Shown here one piece after another: positions 7,764-15,209 of a stretch of DNA of 21,125 bases. The stretch covers positions 1 through 21,125 of the forward strand of contig CAWFFV010000115.1 of the NCBI GenBank assembly GCA_963814985.1, in the 5' to 3' direction. This stretch comes from CAWFFV01 sp963814985. Its GTDB lineage: Bacteria; Chloroflexota; Ktedonobacteria; Ktedonobacterales; Ktedonobacteraceae. Position numbers and translations under genes: made by a program. The notes below the pieces were generated by a model. It saw nothing but the letters and a program-made list of their open reading frames with translations, was not told the origin of the DNA and searched no databases. The first letter of the stretch is position 1. Each line of letters starts with the position of its first letter.

Positions 7764-7967
7764 ACATAACACTCCTAATAAAAATGCTTTGAGTGGGTAA
7801 GCGCTAAATTTTGCTCCACTCACATCTAAGTATACATTATCTTTACTGCAAATCTCTCTCTAAAACCGAGAAAAAAGTGGATTTGGCGTTCATATGTTCA
7901 GGAAGATAACTTGAGAGCTTTCCTACAGCAACAGCGTAATTCTTGTAACATAGGTGATAACAGTCAG

Positions 7968-7996
7968 TTGACAATAGAATTTAGGAGAGATAAAAG
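7968..7996 (+). promoter_or_regulatory. candidate promoter for the methyltransferase gene
   Basis: TTGACA at 7968-7973 is followed after 17 bases by TAAAAG at 7991-7996, a perfect -35 with a weak -10, about 70 bases before the start at 8066. The divergent 7764-8065 stretch otherwise shows no gene; it also holds the short inverted repeat TGTCA..TGACA near 8000-8016. Confidence 0.4.
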
Positions 7997-8065
7997 CTTT
8001 GTCACCAGAAATGACACTATTGAGTATAGACCATTACAACATTTGTTAAACGAAGGAAATACAGC

Positions 8066-8797
8066 ATGAGCACTATTCCCTGGTACAAAGCCTTCTTTGG
8101 TGAAGATTACCTCCGAATTTACGCTCCATTCCTCCCACCTGAAAGGACAGAGCGGGAGGTTATCGGTATCGTCAATCTGCTCAACTTAGCGCCAGCAAGT
8201 AGCATTCTCGATCTCTGCTGTGGACATGGACGCCACGCTATCCCATTAGCACAGCTTGGTTACCAGATCACCGGACAGGATCTTAGCGAGATCTTTCTAC
8301 GCCGTGCCCAGGCTGATGCCAAGGCTCAAGATGCCAAGGCACGCTGGGTGCAAAGTGATATGAGAACGATTCCTTTTGAGAATGAGTTCGACGCCGTCAT
8401 TAATATTTTCACGTCATTCGGTTATCTTGAAGACGAGGAAGAGGATCTAGAAGTAATTCAGCAGATACATAAGGCCCTGAAGCCAAACGGACTCTTCTTG
8501 CTAGAGACCGTGTATCAGCCCAAAGTTATACGCGCCTTTACGCCTCATGGCATCATTCGCTATGATGATGGACTTATTGTTCTGGAGGAGCGACGCATCG
8601 ACTTACTCGCCAGTCGTAACGAGATTCGCATATCCATGATCCACCCGGATGGTCATCGTACAGAACATCGTCAATCTATGCGTATCTACACTTTGACAGA
8701 ACTTATACGTATGTTCACCTCTGTTGGGCTAAACATACAGGCTTACTATGGGGGTCTTGACGGTAGTCCATTAATATGGATAGTCGTCTGGTTGTAG
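8066..8797 (+). CDS. class I SAM-dependent methyltransferase
   Basis: This 243-residue Rossmann-fold methyltransferase has motif I ILDLCCGHGRHA at 48-58, an acidic end of beta-2 (TGQDLSEIFL), motif II-like WVQSDMRTIPF, motif IV FDAVINIFTSFGYL, and motif VI LKPNGLFLLETVY. Family members of this subgroup (methyltransf_25/11 type) act on small molecules or remain unassigned; the substrate cannot be read from the sequence. The start is supported by GAAGGA at 8052-8057, nine bases before ATG. The gene stands alone: divergent from the gal operon and followed by a separate promoter for the next unit. Confidence 0.88.
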   Translation: MSTIPWYKAFFGEDYLRIYAPFLPPERTEREVIGIVNLLNLAPASSILDLCCGHGRHAIPLAQLGYQITGQDLSEIFLRRAQADAKAQDAKARWVQSDMRTIPFENEFDAVINIFTSFGYLEDEEEDLEVIQQIHKALKPNGLFLLETVYQPKVIRAFTPHGIIRYDDGLIVLEERRIDLLASRNEIRISMIHPDGHRTEHRQSMRIYTLTELIRMFTSVGLNIQAYYGGLDGSPLIWIVVWL

Positions 8798-8845
8798 TAG
8801 GGCGAAAAGTAGAGTAATCCCTGTCAAATCAGCACATCAGTCCTA

Positions 8846-8875
8846 TGGACTCACTCCAACAAAATACGCTATAAT
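8846..8875 (+). promoter_or_regulatory. candidate promoter of the small ORF-mutY unit
   Basis: TATAAT at 8870-8875 is preceded after an 18-base spacer by TGGACT at 8846-8851, four of six matches to the -35 consensus. It lies about 55 bases ahead of the small coding frame at 8932. Confidence 0.5.
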
Positions 8876-8931
8876 AAACCAGGCCACAAAATTGATTTGT
8901 GTGGAAAAAAATAAAGGAAGGTACATATTCC

Positions 8932-9231
8932 GTGCCGTGGTGTAAATTCTTTACTCCCAAAATAGCTTCTCCTACTATTAAGCCAGGGGACCCGGACCTG
9001 AATGAGCACATCATGTATGCCAAGTGTATTAAAGGACATGTGCTCAAAAATGCCGACGACTGGATTCTCTGCGAAAATTTGCCAGCGCCCGATGCAACAT
9101 GCTGGGAAGAAGGCGGAGATACTGTCTTTAGTCTGGCACTGCAGAAGCGCAACGCAACCGAAAAGACACAGGCAGGCAATAATAAGCGGGGAAAACAGAA
9201 CGTAGCTCCCCCTCAAACGAGTAAACCTTGA
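8932..9231 (+). CDS. small Cys-containing hypothetical protein upstream of mutY
   Basis: About 99 residues, starting at GTG 8932 with AAGGAAGG ten bases upstream; an earlier GTG at 8899 is in frame but has no ribosome site. It has four cysteines (WCKFF, AKCIKGH, ILCENL, ATCWEE) in the first two thirds, no membrane segment or signal peptide, and a basic polar tail ending KRGKQNVAPPQTSKP. The stop lies six bases before the mutY start, whose ribosome site TGAGG overlaps this stop, so the two are almost certainly translated from one message. I recognise no family. Possible roles are a small zinc- or nucleic-acid-binding partner, but that is inference from composition only. A dubious frame cannot be wholly excluded. 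Confidence 0.6.
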   Translation: MPWCKFFTPKIASPTIKPGDPDLNEHIMYAKCIKGHVLKNADDWILCENLPAPDATCWEEGGDTVFSLALQKRNATEKTQAGNNKRGKQNVAPPQTSKP

Positions 9232-9237
9232 GGCCAC

Positions 9238-10221
9238 ATGGGTAAGCAAGTACTGTCCTCGTCTCATTCTTCCCAACCTGCATCCAATCTCGTAACACAA
9301 GTACATCATTCTCTTTTGGAGTGGTATGCCACCGAACAGCGCGATCTGCCATGGCGTTCCACCAATGATCCATATGCCATCCTTGTGTCAGAGATCATGC
9401 TCCAACAGACGCAGGTAGATCGCGTGTTGCCAAAATATCAGCAATTTTTGTCAGCGTTTCCCACACTAGCAGATCTTGCTACGGCTCCCACAGCGGACGT
9501 CATCTCTGCCTGGGTGCCTCTGGGTTACAATATGCGAGCAGTGCGTTTGCAATCGCTGGCACGGCAAGTCATCGCCGAGTACAAAGGATGCATTCCCGAT
9601 ACCATTGATGAACTACTCAAACTCAAGGGAATTGGGCGCTACACAGCCGGAGCAGTTGCATGCTTTGCCTATCGTCAGCAAGTTGCCACCGTTGACACCA
9701 ATATACGTCGCGTGTTACATCGTATCTTCCTCGGTCTGGAACATCCTGACCCAAAGGCCAATGATACCCAGATGCTCACACTAGCGGAGCAAGTCTTGCC
9801 AGATGGAGAAGCCTATAACTGGAACCAGGCCTTGATGGATCTGGGAGCTACTATCTGTACCAGCAATAACCCACAATGTACGCCTTGCCCATTACAAGAG
9901 ACCTGTCGGGCCTATGTAGACATGTCTCAACACAGCCTCTTCCCATCGGGCACTGTTTTACGTCAACTGCGTAAAGTTGCAGAGAAAAAAACAACCTACC
10001 AGACCCAACCCTTCACCAGCACCAACCGCTATTTTCGTGGGCGCATCGTTGATCTGCTTCGTTCACTCCCAGTAAATCAACGCATAACCCTGGAGCAGCT
10101 AGGGCCTCAGATCAAGCCAACATTTAGCAAGGATGATTTTCCATGGCTGCAACAAATTATCGATGGGTTGGCAAAAGATGGATTACTCGACTGTGCTCAG
10201 GATGGTGTACGATTACCTTAG
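9238..10221 (+). CDS. mutY: A/G-specific adenine glycosylase, short form without the 8-oxoG-recognition domain
   Basis: This 327-residue HhH-GPD DNA glycosylase has DLPWR at 36-40, catalytic Glu52 in SEIMLQQTQVDRV, helix-hairpin-helix LKGIGRYTAGAVA (129-141), catalytic Asp153 in VDTNIRRV, and a [4Fe-4S] motif C207-X6-C214-X2-C217-X5-C223. It removes adenine mispaired with 8-oxoguanine in base excision repair. The Nudix-like C-terminal domain of E. coli MutY is absent; instead there is a segment of about 75 residues, possibly winged-helix, from 250 to the end. WVPLGYNMRAVRL resembles the actinobacterial MutY version of the GLGYY motif. Tyr135 occupies the position that is Ser in E. coli MutY and Tyr in thymine mismatch glycosylases, so specificity is not certain. 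It is co-transcribed with the small ORF six bases upstream. Confidence 0.9.
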   Translation: MGKQVLSSSHSSQPASNLVTQVHHSLLEWYATEQRDLPWRSTNDPYAILVSEIMLQQTQVDRVLPKYQQFLSAFPTLADLATAPTADVISAWVPLGYNMRAVRLQSLARQVIAEYKGCIPDTIDELLKLKGIGRYTAGAVACFAYRQQVATVDTNIRRVLHRIFLGLEHPDPKANDTQMLTLAEQVLPDGEAYNWNQALMDLGATICTSNNPQCTPCPLQETCRAYVDMSQHSLFPSGTVLRQLRKVAEKKTTYQTQPFTSTNRYFRGRIVDLLRSLPVNQRITLEQLGPQIKPTFSKDDFPWLQQIIDGLAKDGLLDCAQDGVRLP

Positions 10222-10226
10222 AAATA

Positions 10227-10255
10227 TTACCTATCTTGCTTTTATTATGTATACT
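10227..10255 (+). promoter_or_regulatory. weak candidate promoter for the PIG-L gene
   Basis: TATACT at 10250-10255 follows TTACCT at 10227-10232 with a 17-base spacer. The -10 is good and the -35 poor. The remaining stretch to 10421 shows no convincing gene. Confidence 0.3.
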
Positions 10256-10421
10256 ATTACAGGCTCCGTTTTCAAACAGGGCAGGTCTAACGTGACCGGG
10301 TCGCTTCACAGTGAAGGGCAAATAGATACCATAACGGATACAAATTCAGAAAAGTATGGCGGCGCTTTATTCTCAGGCCAAAAGGCAAGAGCACCGCAGT
10401 TTTCGATGGAGGCACGAACAG

Positions 10422-11237
10422 GTGCAACTCACAAGTTTTGACGATATCACAACAAAACATCGACACATCTTCCTCTCACCACACTTCGATGATGTTGTCT
10501 ACTCCTGTGGAGGTACACTAGGAGTACAGGTCAGTTGCGGACTACGCCCATTGGTTATCACAGTATTTGGTGGCATACCCTCGCCTGATTTGCAACTGAG
10601 TCCTTTTGCATTACAGGTTCACAGGCAGATGGAAGCAGATGTTTCTACAAAGGCTGGAAACCTCGTGGAGAAGCGCCGCAAAGAGGACGCGGCGGCGCTT
10701 GAGTACCTGCAAGTCGATTATCTCTGGCTTGATTACCTCGATGCGATCTATCGTGGCACTCCTGCATACTATACGACCAACGAGACATTGATCGGTGGCG
10801 AGATTCATTCTAATGACCAGTGGATCGACCAACAACTGGCCCAGGATCTGGTCACCTTACAAAAACGCTTGCCCGATACTGTCTGGTATGCTCCCCTGGG
10901 AGTGGGCCGCCACGTCGATCATCAGATTGTGTGTTCAGCAGCAAACCGCCTTGTCGAGCATGGCGCTAAGGTCAACTTCTACGAGGATTTCCCTTATGTC
11001 CTGAAAGAAGGTGCACTCGATGCCCGTTCACATGAACTAGGAACAGCTCTTGAGCCAGCTCTCGTCGAAATGTCAGAGATGGTTGCCCTACGCATAGAGG
11101 CCGCTGATACCTATGCCTCCCAAATAGCAGTAAACTTTGGGAGTAAAGGAGCTATGCACAAAGCCATAACAAACTATACCCATGGCATCCGCCCAGTAGA
11201 AACAGTACACCTGGAACGCTACTGGACAGTGCGGTAA
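10422..11237 (+). CDS. PIG-L/LmbE family deacetylase
   Basis: The protein (271 residues from GTG 10422) has the zinc-binding signature PHFDD at 20-24, followed by VVYSCGG, and the second metal motif HVDH at about 164-167 after YAPLGVGR. This pattern defines PIG-L/LmbE hydrolases, zinc enzymes that deacetylate N-acetylglucosaminyl compounds such as GlcNAc-inositol (mycothiol), bacillithiol precursors or antibiotic intermediates; the substrate cannot be assigned here. The start at 10422 is preferred because GGAGG at 10408-10412 is nine bases upstream; the frame extends to ATG 10356, which has no ribosome site and adds an unconserved-looking basic stretch. It is followed by paired hairpins that may end the transcript. 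Confidence 0.88.
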   Translation: MQLTSFDDITTKHRHIFLSPHFDDVVYSCGGTLGVQVSCGLRPLVITVFGGIPSPDLQLSPFALQVHRQMEADVSTKAGNLVEKRRKEDAAALEYLQVDYLWLDYLDAIYRGTPAYYTTNETLIGGEIHSNDQWIDQQLAQDLVTLQKRLPDTVWYAPLGVGRHVDHQIVCSAANRLVEHGAKVNFYEDFPYVLKEGALDARSHELGTALEPALVEMSEMVALRIEAADTYASQIAVNFGSKGAMHKAITNYTHGIRPVETVHLERYWTVR

Positions 11238-11260
11238 GACCAGACAACACACGACACTGG

Positions 11261-11296
11261 TGCAAGGCAGGCGACATTGTGAACGCTTGCCTTGCA
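11261..11296 (+). terminator. 13-bp hairpin after the PIG-L gene
   Basis: TGCAAGGCAGGCG and CGCTTGCCTTGCA pair over 13 positions (one G-T) around a 10-base loop. No run of T follows directly, so it is a poor intrinsic terminator by textbook rules but is the best candidate end for the upstream transcript. Confidence 0.5.
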
Positions 11297-11308
11297 CATT
11301 GTTGTGAT

Positions 11309-11338
11309 ATTCTTGCAGTAGAAAACATCTGCAAGAAT
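11309..11338. repeat. second perfect hairpin between PIG-L and kinase genes
   Basis: ATTCTTGCAG and CTGCAAGAAT form a perfect 10-bp stem around a 10-base loop, 12 bases after the previous hairpin. Its CTTGCA/TGCAAG core also occurs in the first hairpin, so the two could form alternative pairings. Confidence 0.55.
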
Positions 11339-11436
11339 CCATCAAAGCAAACAAAACTACGACAACCATCAACAAGCATAATTTCAACTAGTGAGTAGCC
11401 CCGTGCATACTAAGGGCAAAGTAGGAGTGAGGATCG

Positions 11437-13248
11437 ATGAAGGGAATAGAAGGCTCAACACTAGGAAGGTATGAGCTGCGTCGTCGTGTTGCCAGAGGTG
11501 GCATGTCCGAGGTTTATCTGGGATATGATCGCCGTGTACGTCGCCTGGTAGCCGTTAAAGTACTGTATGGAAGCGACGAACCCTTTGTACGTCGTTTTGA
11601 GCGCGAAGCATTAGCTGTGGGAGCACTCTCTCACGATCATATTCTCTCTCTTTTCGATTTTGGCGAACAGCGCCCATGGTACTATCTGGTCATGCCCTAC
11701 GTTGAAGGCGGTACATTACGTGACTATTTGATAAAACGAGAACGCCTGACCCTGGAAGAGGCTGGCAGTTTTCTTGAGCAGATAGCATCTGCACTGCAAT
11801 ATGCCCATGATAATAACGTCATACATCGAGATGTAAAACCCTCTAACATTTTGCTACGACTGGATGGACATGCATATCTTGTCGATTTTGGCCTGGCAAA
11901 AGCAAAAATGAAAGCCGAGTCACTCACTCACCCTGGATCCATGGTGGGAACCCCCGAATATATGGCCCCTGAACAATCAAATGGCCTCAACGACTATCGC
12001 AGTGATATTTATTCGCTGGGCATCATTCTCTATCAAATGTTGACTGGGCGTGTTCCATTTATCGCAGAATCACCAGTGGCAATCTCGCTGAAACATATCC
12101 AGACTCAGCCCACACCGCCGCGTCAGCTAAATAGCGATATTCCACAATCTATTGAAGATATCATCCTGAGAGCATTGGCAAAAGATCCCGATGAGCGCTA
12201 CCAGGAAGCCAAAGCCCTGGCAACTGCCTATAAGAAAGCCTTGCAACAAGAACTTATACGTACCCAGGCGGTTGAGTCCGCATCCGCTACCACGCAAGAA
12301 GAACAAGATGAACAGATTGAAAGCCCTCTAAAGGAGAATGCTGTACTTACGCCAACGACAGAGATCTCGCCCTCACAACAGCAAGATACTTCCCTATCCG
12401 CTGCTAAACCGCGTCTCTTCCCATTGGGAAAGCAAGCCCCATCCCTCCTCACCAGAGCAGATACTCACTGGCGGGAAAAACACATTCATCCACGATTGAT
12501 CATTTTACTCTGTCTGATTCTCATTAGTTCAGTGCTACCAATCAGCCTGATATGGAGAGTACATGATGCTCCCCAAAGCACGCCTATTGTACCCACATCT
12601 AACACAAAATATGAGGCCACGGCGCTGGCACACGCCAAACTTCAAGCAGCGCAGGCGCGCGTGCAGGCGACAGCAGGGATCACCTCAGCTCTCGGAGCAG
12701 GCAAGGTACTCTATGCCAGCGATATGAAAAGTCCTGGTGGCGGTTGGATTGATGATGGCTACCAATGTTTTTTCTCCCCTCATGGCTACCATGTTTATAC
12801 AGCACTAACACACGCAGCCGCCTGGTGCTATTCCAATCAACAACAATTTGCGGATGCCGTGATTACTGCACAGGCTCAGCTACTACGTGGAGATATCTAT
12901 GGTCTTATCTTCAGACTCAACCCTGCAAACCGGGCCTTTTACGTACTGGAGATCAATAGTCAGGGAGAATACCGTCTTGTACGTGCCCTGGGAAGTAACC
13001 CGCTTAACTGGTTAACATTAATTGACTGGACACCTTCCAGTGCTATCTTGAGTGGCTATAGACAGACAAACACTTTTCTGGTGGTGGCGACAGGAGCAAC
13101 ATTCCGCTTCTACATCAACAAACAGCTGATTGTCTCAGCATTTTCAGATACCACCTATACCTCTGGTTTGATTGGTTTACTTGTAGGAGGAGATAGCAGT
13201 GGCGGAACTGAGGCGATCTTTAGCAATATATGGATTTTTCAAAAATGA
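11437..13248 (+). CDS. transmembrane Ser/Thr protein kinase with extracytoplasmic C-terminal domain
   Basis: A 603-residue PknB-type kinase with a complete catalytic set: glycine loop VARGGMSEVY (18-27), Lys41 in VAVKVL, helix C Glu57, HRDVKPSN at 130-137, DFG at 150-152 and GTPEYMAPEQ. It should be an active Ser/Thr kinase in the cytoplasm. A charged Ser/Thr/Gln-rich linker (about 275-345) leads to one membrane helix at about 353-372, then a coiled Ala/Gln-rich stretch and an outer domain of about 180 residues starting GKVLYASDM. That domain resembles the concanavalin-like/DUF1080 (LamG-like) modules on other Ktedonobacteria kinases and probably senses a ligand such as a glycan. The start is supported by GTGAGG upstream of ATG. 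No phosphatase gene is nearby. It is a plausible partner for the FHA protein encoded 7 kb upstream, though nothing links them directly. Confidence 0.93.
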   Translation: MKGIEGSTLGRYELRRRVARGGMSEVYLGYDRRVRRLVAVKVLYGSDEPFVRRFEREALAVGALSHDHILSLFDFGEQRPWYYLVMPYVEGGTLRDYLIKRERLTLEEAGSFLEQIASALQYAHDNNVIHRDVKPSNILLRLDGHAYLVDFGLAKAKMKAESLTHPGSMVGTPEYMAPEQSNGLNDYRSDIYSLGIILYQMLTGRVPFIAESPVAISLKHIQTQPTPPRQLNSDIPQSIEDIILRALAKDPDERYQEAKALATAYKKALQQELIRTQAVESASATTQEEQDEQIESPLKENAVLTPTTEISPSQQQDTSLSAAKPRLFPLGKQAPSLLTRADTHWREKHIHPRLIILLCLILISSVLPISLIWRVHDAPQSTPIVPTSNTKYEATALAHAKLQAAQARVQATAGITSALGAGKVLYASDMKSPGGGWIDDGYQCFFSPHGYHVYTALTHAAAWCYSNQQQFADAVITAQAQLLRGDIYGLIFRLNPANRAFYVLEINSQGEYRLVRALGSNPLNWLTLIDWTPSSAILSGYRQTNTFLVVATGATFRFYINKQLIVSAFSDTTYTSGLIGLLVGGDSSGGTEAIFSNIWIFQK

Positions 13249-13376
13249 GCAGAAGGACAAAAAAAGCTGGCATAAATCCAGTCTGGATAATACGGACAGA
13301 AGAGGAAACAAATTCAACTTGATAATTGTTACTATGATATGATGGTACATAAGTTTTCAAGAGAGGTTAACTTTTT

Positions 13377-14894
13377 ATGAGTCTTGACACTCCGATCTCA
13401 CCGTTGTTTCCACAAAGTAGTACCCCTATTGCAACACACAATGTCTACCTTGCGCTTGGCTCCAACCTGGGGGATCGACGTGGACATCTCGCGGCAGCTT
13501 TACAGCAACTTCGTGAAGTTATCACAATAGATATGATTTCATCCGTCTATGAAACAGAACCTGTCGGTTATCTGGAACAACCACACTTTCTGAATATTGC
13601 TTGTAGTGGCAAAACCTGGCTTTCTGCACAAGAACTTCTCAAATATACCAAAACAGTAGAGGTTGCGATTGGACGACAACCATCATTTCGCAACGGCCCA
13701 CGCCCTATCGATATTGATATACTTCTGTACGATAATCTACAAATACGACAAGAAGATCTGACTATACCTCATCCACGTATGAACGAGAGGGCGTTTGTAC
13801 TGGCACCATTGGCAGAGATTGCACCAGATATTGTAGATCCCATCAGCGGAAAGACAGTACAAGAGTTGTCGACAACGATCTCACACGATGGCGTTAAAAG
13901 GATTGCTCCAGGCTTGCGTATCACGCTTGATCGTGACATCCAGAGCGGACAACCAAAAATTCATGTTCGCCTTGGCCGTGCAGGCGTGATTGGTGTAAGA
14001 AAATCTTTGTTGATTGGAGCAGCAGGCCATCAAGAACGGTTTGAAGCAACATTTGACTTGTATGCAGATCTTGATACACAACGAGCAGGTGTCCATATGT
14101 CCCGCTTTGGTGATGTCCTGGAGGAGGTTCTAGAGGAGAGTGCGGCAAGTGCCTGGCCCAAAATCGAGGTGCTTGCCGAATTTATAGCCCAGGCCATCGT
14201 CGAACGACAGAGGGTCTCTCGCGCAGAGGTACATATTCATACAACGTATGCCCTACAAAAATGGACTCCCGTCTCCGGTCGACGAACACAGGAAATTTAT
14301 GGTCTGATCGCACAGGCGGTAGCCACAAAACATCATTGTCGTCGTATGATCGGAGTTGAGGTAGAAGGTATGGTCGCCTGTCCTTGTGCCCAGGATATGG
14401 TACATTCTTTCGCGCGCCTTCGCCTACAAGAAGAGGGCTTTCACAGCGATCTCATTGAGAAGATGTTAAGTATTACTCCTCTAGCAACGCATAACCAGCG
14501 TGGACGCGCTACCTTGATGCTTGGCACAGATCAAAATATCGATGCAGGTGATTTAATAGCATTAGTGGAAAATGCCATGAGTTCCGAAAATTATGCCCTG
14601 CTTAAGCGCCCTGATGAACTCTATATTGTCAATAAAGCACATACTAATCCTCGCTTTGTGGAGGATGTGGTACGCGAGGCACTGGGAGCAATTGTAGACA
14701 AATATACAGAATTATCGGATGATACATTTGTCTGGATTTATCAACGCAATGAGGAGACCATCCACAAATATGACGTAGAGGCCGAAGGATGGGGGACATT
14801 GGCTGAATTACGCAGCGAAATCTTACATAAAGCCAGTATCGAGCACCATACAACAAAAGAAGAATGGTTAGCTTCTGTGACTGGCTCACTATGA
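13377..14894 (+). CDS. fusion of HPPK (FolK) and MptA-type GTP cyclohydrolase
   Basis: The 505-residue protein has two enzymes in one chain. Residues 22-165 are 6-hydroxymethyl-7,8-dihydropterin pyrophosphokinase: YLALGSNLGDRRG (24-36), YETEPVGYLEQPHFLN, GPRPIDIDIL (107-116, with Mg-binding Asp112 and Asp114) and HPRMNERAFVL. Residues about 185-505 are a COG1469 GTP cyclohydrolase: SGRRTQEIY, GMVACPCAQ with Cys335 and Cys337, and THNQRG at 371-376. The gap of about 35 residues between CPC and THNQRG fits archaeal MptA better than bacterial FolE2, where it is short. MptA makes 7,8-dihydroneopterin 2',3'-cyclic phosphate from GTP using Fe(II), the first step of pterin synthesis; HPPK acts two or three steps later. 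No folB, folP or mptB lies nearby. AGAGG lies ten bases before ATG. Confidence 0.88.
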   Translation: MSLDTPISPLFPQSSTPIATHNVYLALGSNLGDRRGHLAAALQQLREVITIDMISSVYETEPVGYLEQPHFLNIACSGKTWLSAQELLKYTKTVEVAIGRQPSFRNGPRPIDIDILLYDNLQIRQEDLTIPHPRMNERAFVLAPLAEIAPDIVDPISGKTVQELSTTISHDGVKRIAPGLRITLDRDIQSGQPKIHVRLGRAGVIGVRKSLLIGAAGHQERFEATFDLYADLDTQRAGVHMSRFGDVLEEVLEESAASAWPKIEVLAEFIAQAIVERQRVSRAEVHIHTTYALQKWTPVSGRRTQEIYGLIAQAVATKHHCRRMIGVEVEGMVACPCAQDMVHSFARLRLQEEGFHSDLIEKMLSITPLATHNQRGRATLMLGTDQNIDAGDLIALVENAMSSENYALLKRPDELYIVNKAHTNPRFVEDVVREALGAIVDKYTELSDDTFVWIYQRNEETIHKYDVEAEGWGTLAELRSEILHKASIEHHTTKEEWLASVTGSL

Positions 14895-14905
14895 TAGCCA
14901 GTCAC
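14877..14905 (+). terminator. perfect hairpin overlapping the folK-mptA stop codon
   Basis: GTGACTGGCT (14877-14886) and AGCCAGTCAC (14896-14905) form a 10-bp stem with a nine-base loop that contains the TGA stop at 14892-14894. No T-run follows. It may protect the message 3' end or act as a weak terminator. Confidence 0.5.
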
Positions 14906-14942
14906 CTCAGATCAAACTACCCTCAACAGATAGCATGACCTC

Positions 14943-14971
14943 TTAACAAGGCTTGCTCATCATGCTATAAT
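14943..14971 (+). promoter_or_regulatory. strong sigma-70 type promoter ahead of the rsfS leader
   Basis: TTAACA at 14943-14948, a 17-base spacer, and perfect TATAAT at 14966-14971. Transcription would start near 14978, leaving about 230 untranslated bases before rsfS. This is the best promoter in the window. Confidence 0.7.
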
Positions 14972-14977
14972 GCAGTT

Positions 14978-15209
14978 ACGGTGTTTTATAGATACAATGC
15001 ACAAAGTCACTGCATAACCTCAACAAGGTAGGCACGAATCGATGCGGCGACACGTTCTTACACAGGACGGGAGAAGTGAACCGCACTTTCTCTTCTCTAA
15101 CCCATCTGGGTAGCATGTCTCTGTTCCATACCAAAGGTATGGAACAGAGACATGTGAGGGTTGCATAATTTTTGCACATGGCCTAGAATGTGCCAGCAAG
15201 GGAGCGCTT
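14978..15209 (+). ncRNA. candidate structured leader or small RNA upstream of rsfS
   Basis: Between the promoter and rsfS no coding frame is convincing, but three hairpins follow one another: GAGAAGTG..CACTTTCTC at 15071-15092, ACCC..GGGT at 15100-15111, and a perfect 19-bp stem with loop AAA at 15114-15154. AACCC (15099-15103) can instead pair with GGGTT (15158-15162), enclosing the large stem; these pairings exclude each other. TTTTT follows at 15169-15173. It could be a cis-regulatory leader with two states, or an independent RNA of about 195 bases ending at the T-run. I could not match it to a known riboswitch class. Confidence 0.45.
15114..15154. repeat. perfect 19-bp inverted repeat with 3-base loop
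   Basis: CATGTCTCTGTTCCATACC at 15114-15132 pairs without mismatch with 15136-15154 around AAA. It is the longest perfect inverted repeat I found in the window. The first clear T-run is 14 bases after it, so it is not a classic terminator. Confidence 0.9.

Noticed and set aside
15061..15175. T-box riboswitch upstream of rsfS (AGTGAACCGCAC followed by a strong hairpin)
   Set aside because: The core TGGNACC lacks one G, no Stem I of normal size or specifier loop is visible, and rsfS is not an amino-acid or tRNA-ligase gene. A deleted G cannot be excluded, so only a structured leader is claimed.
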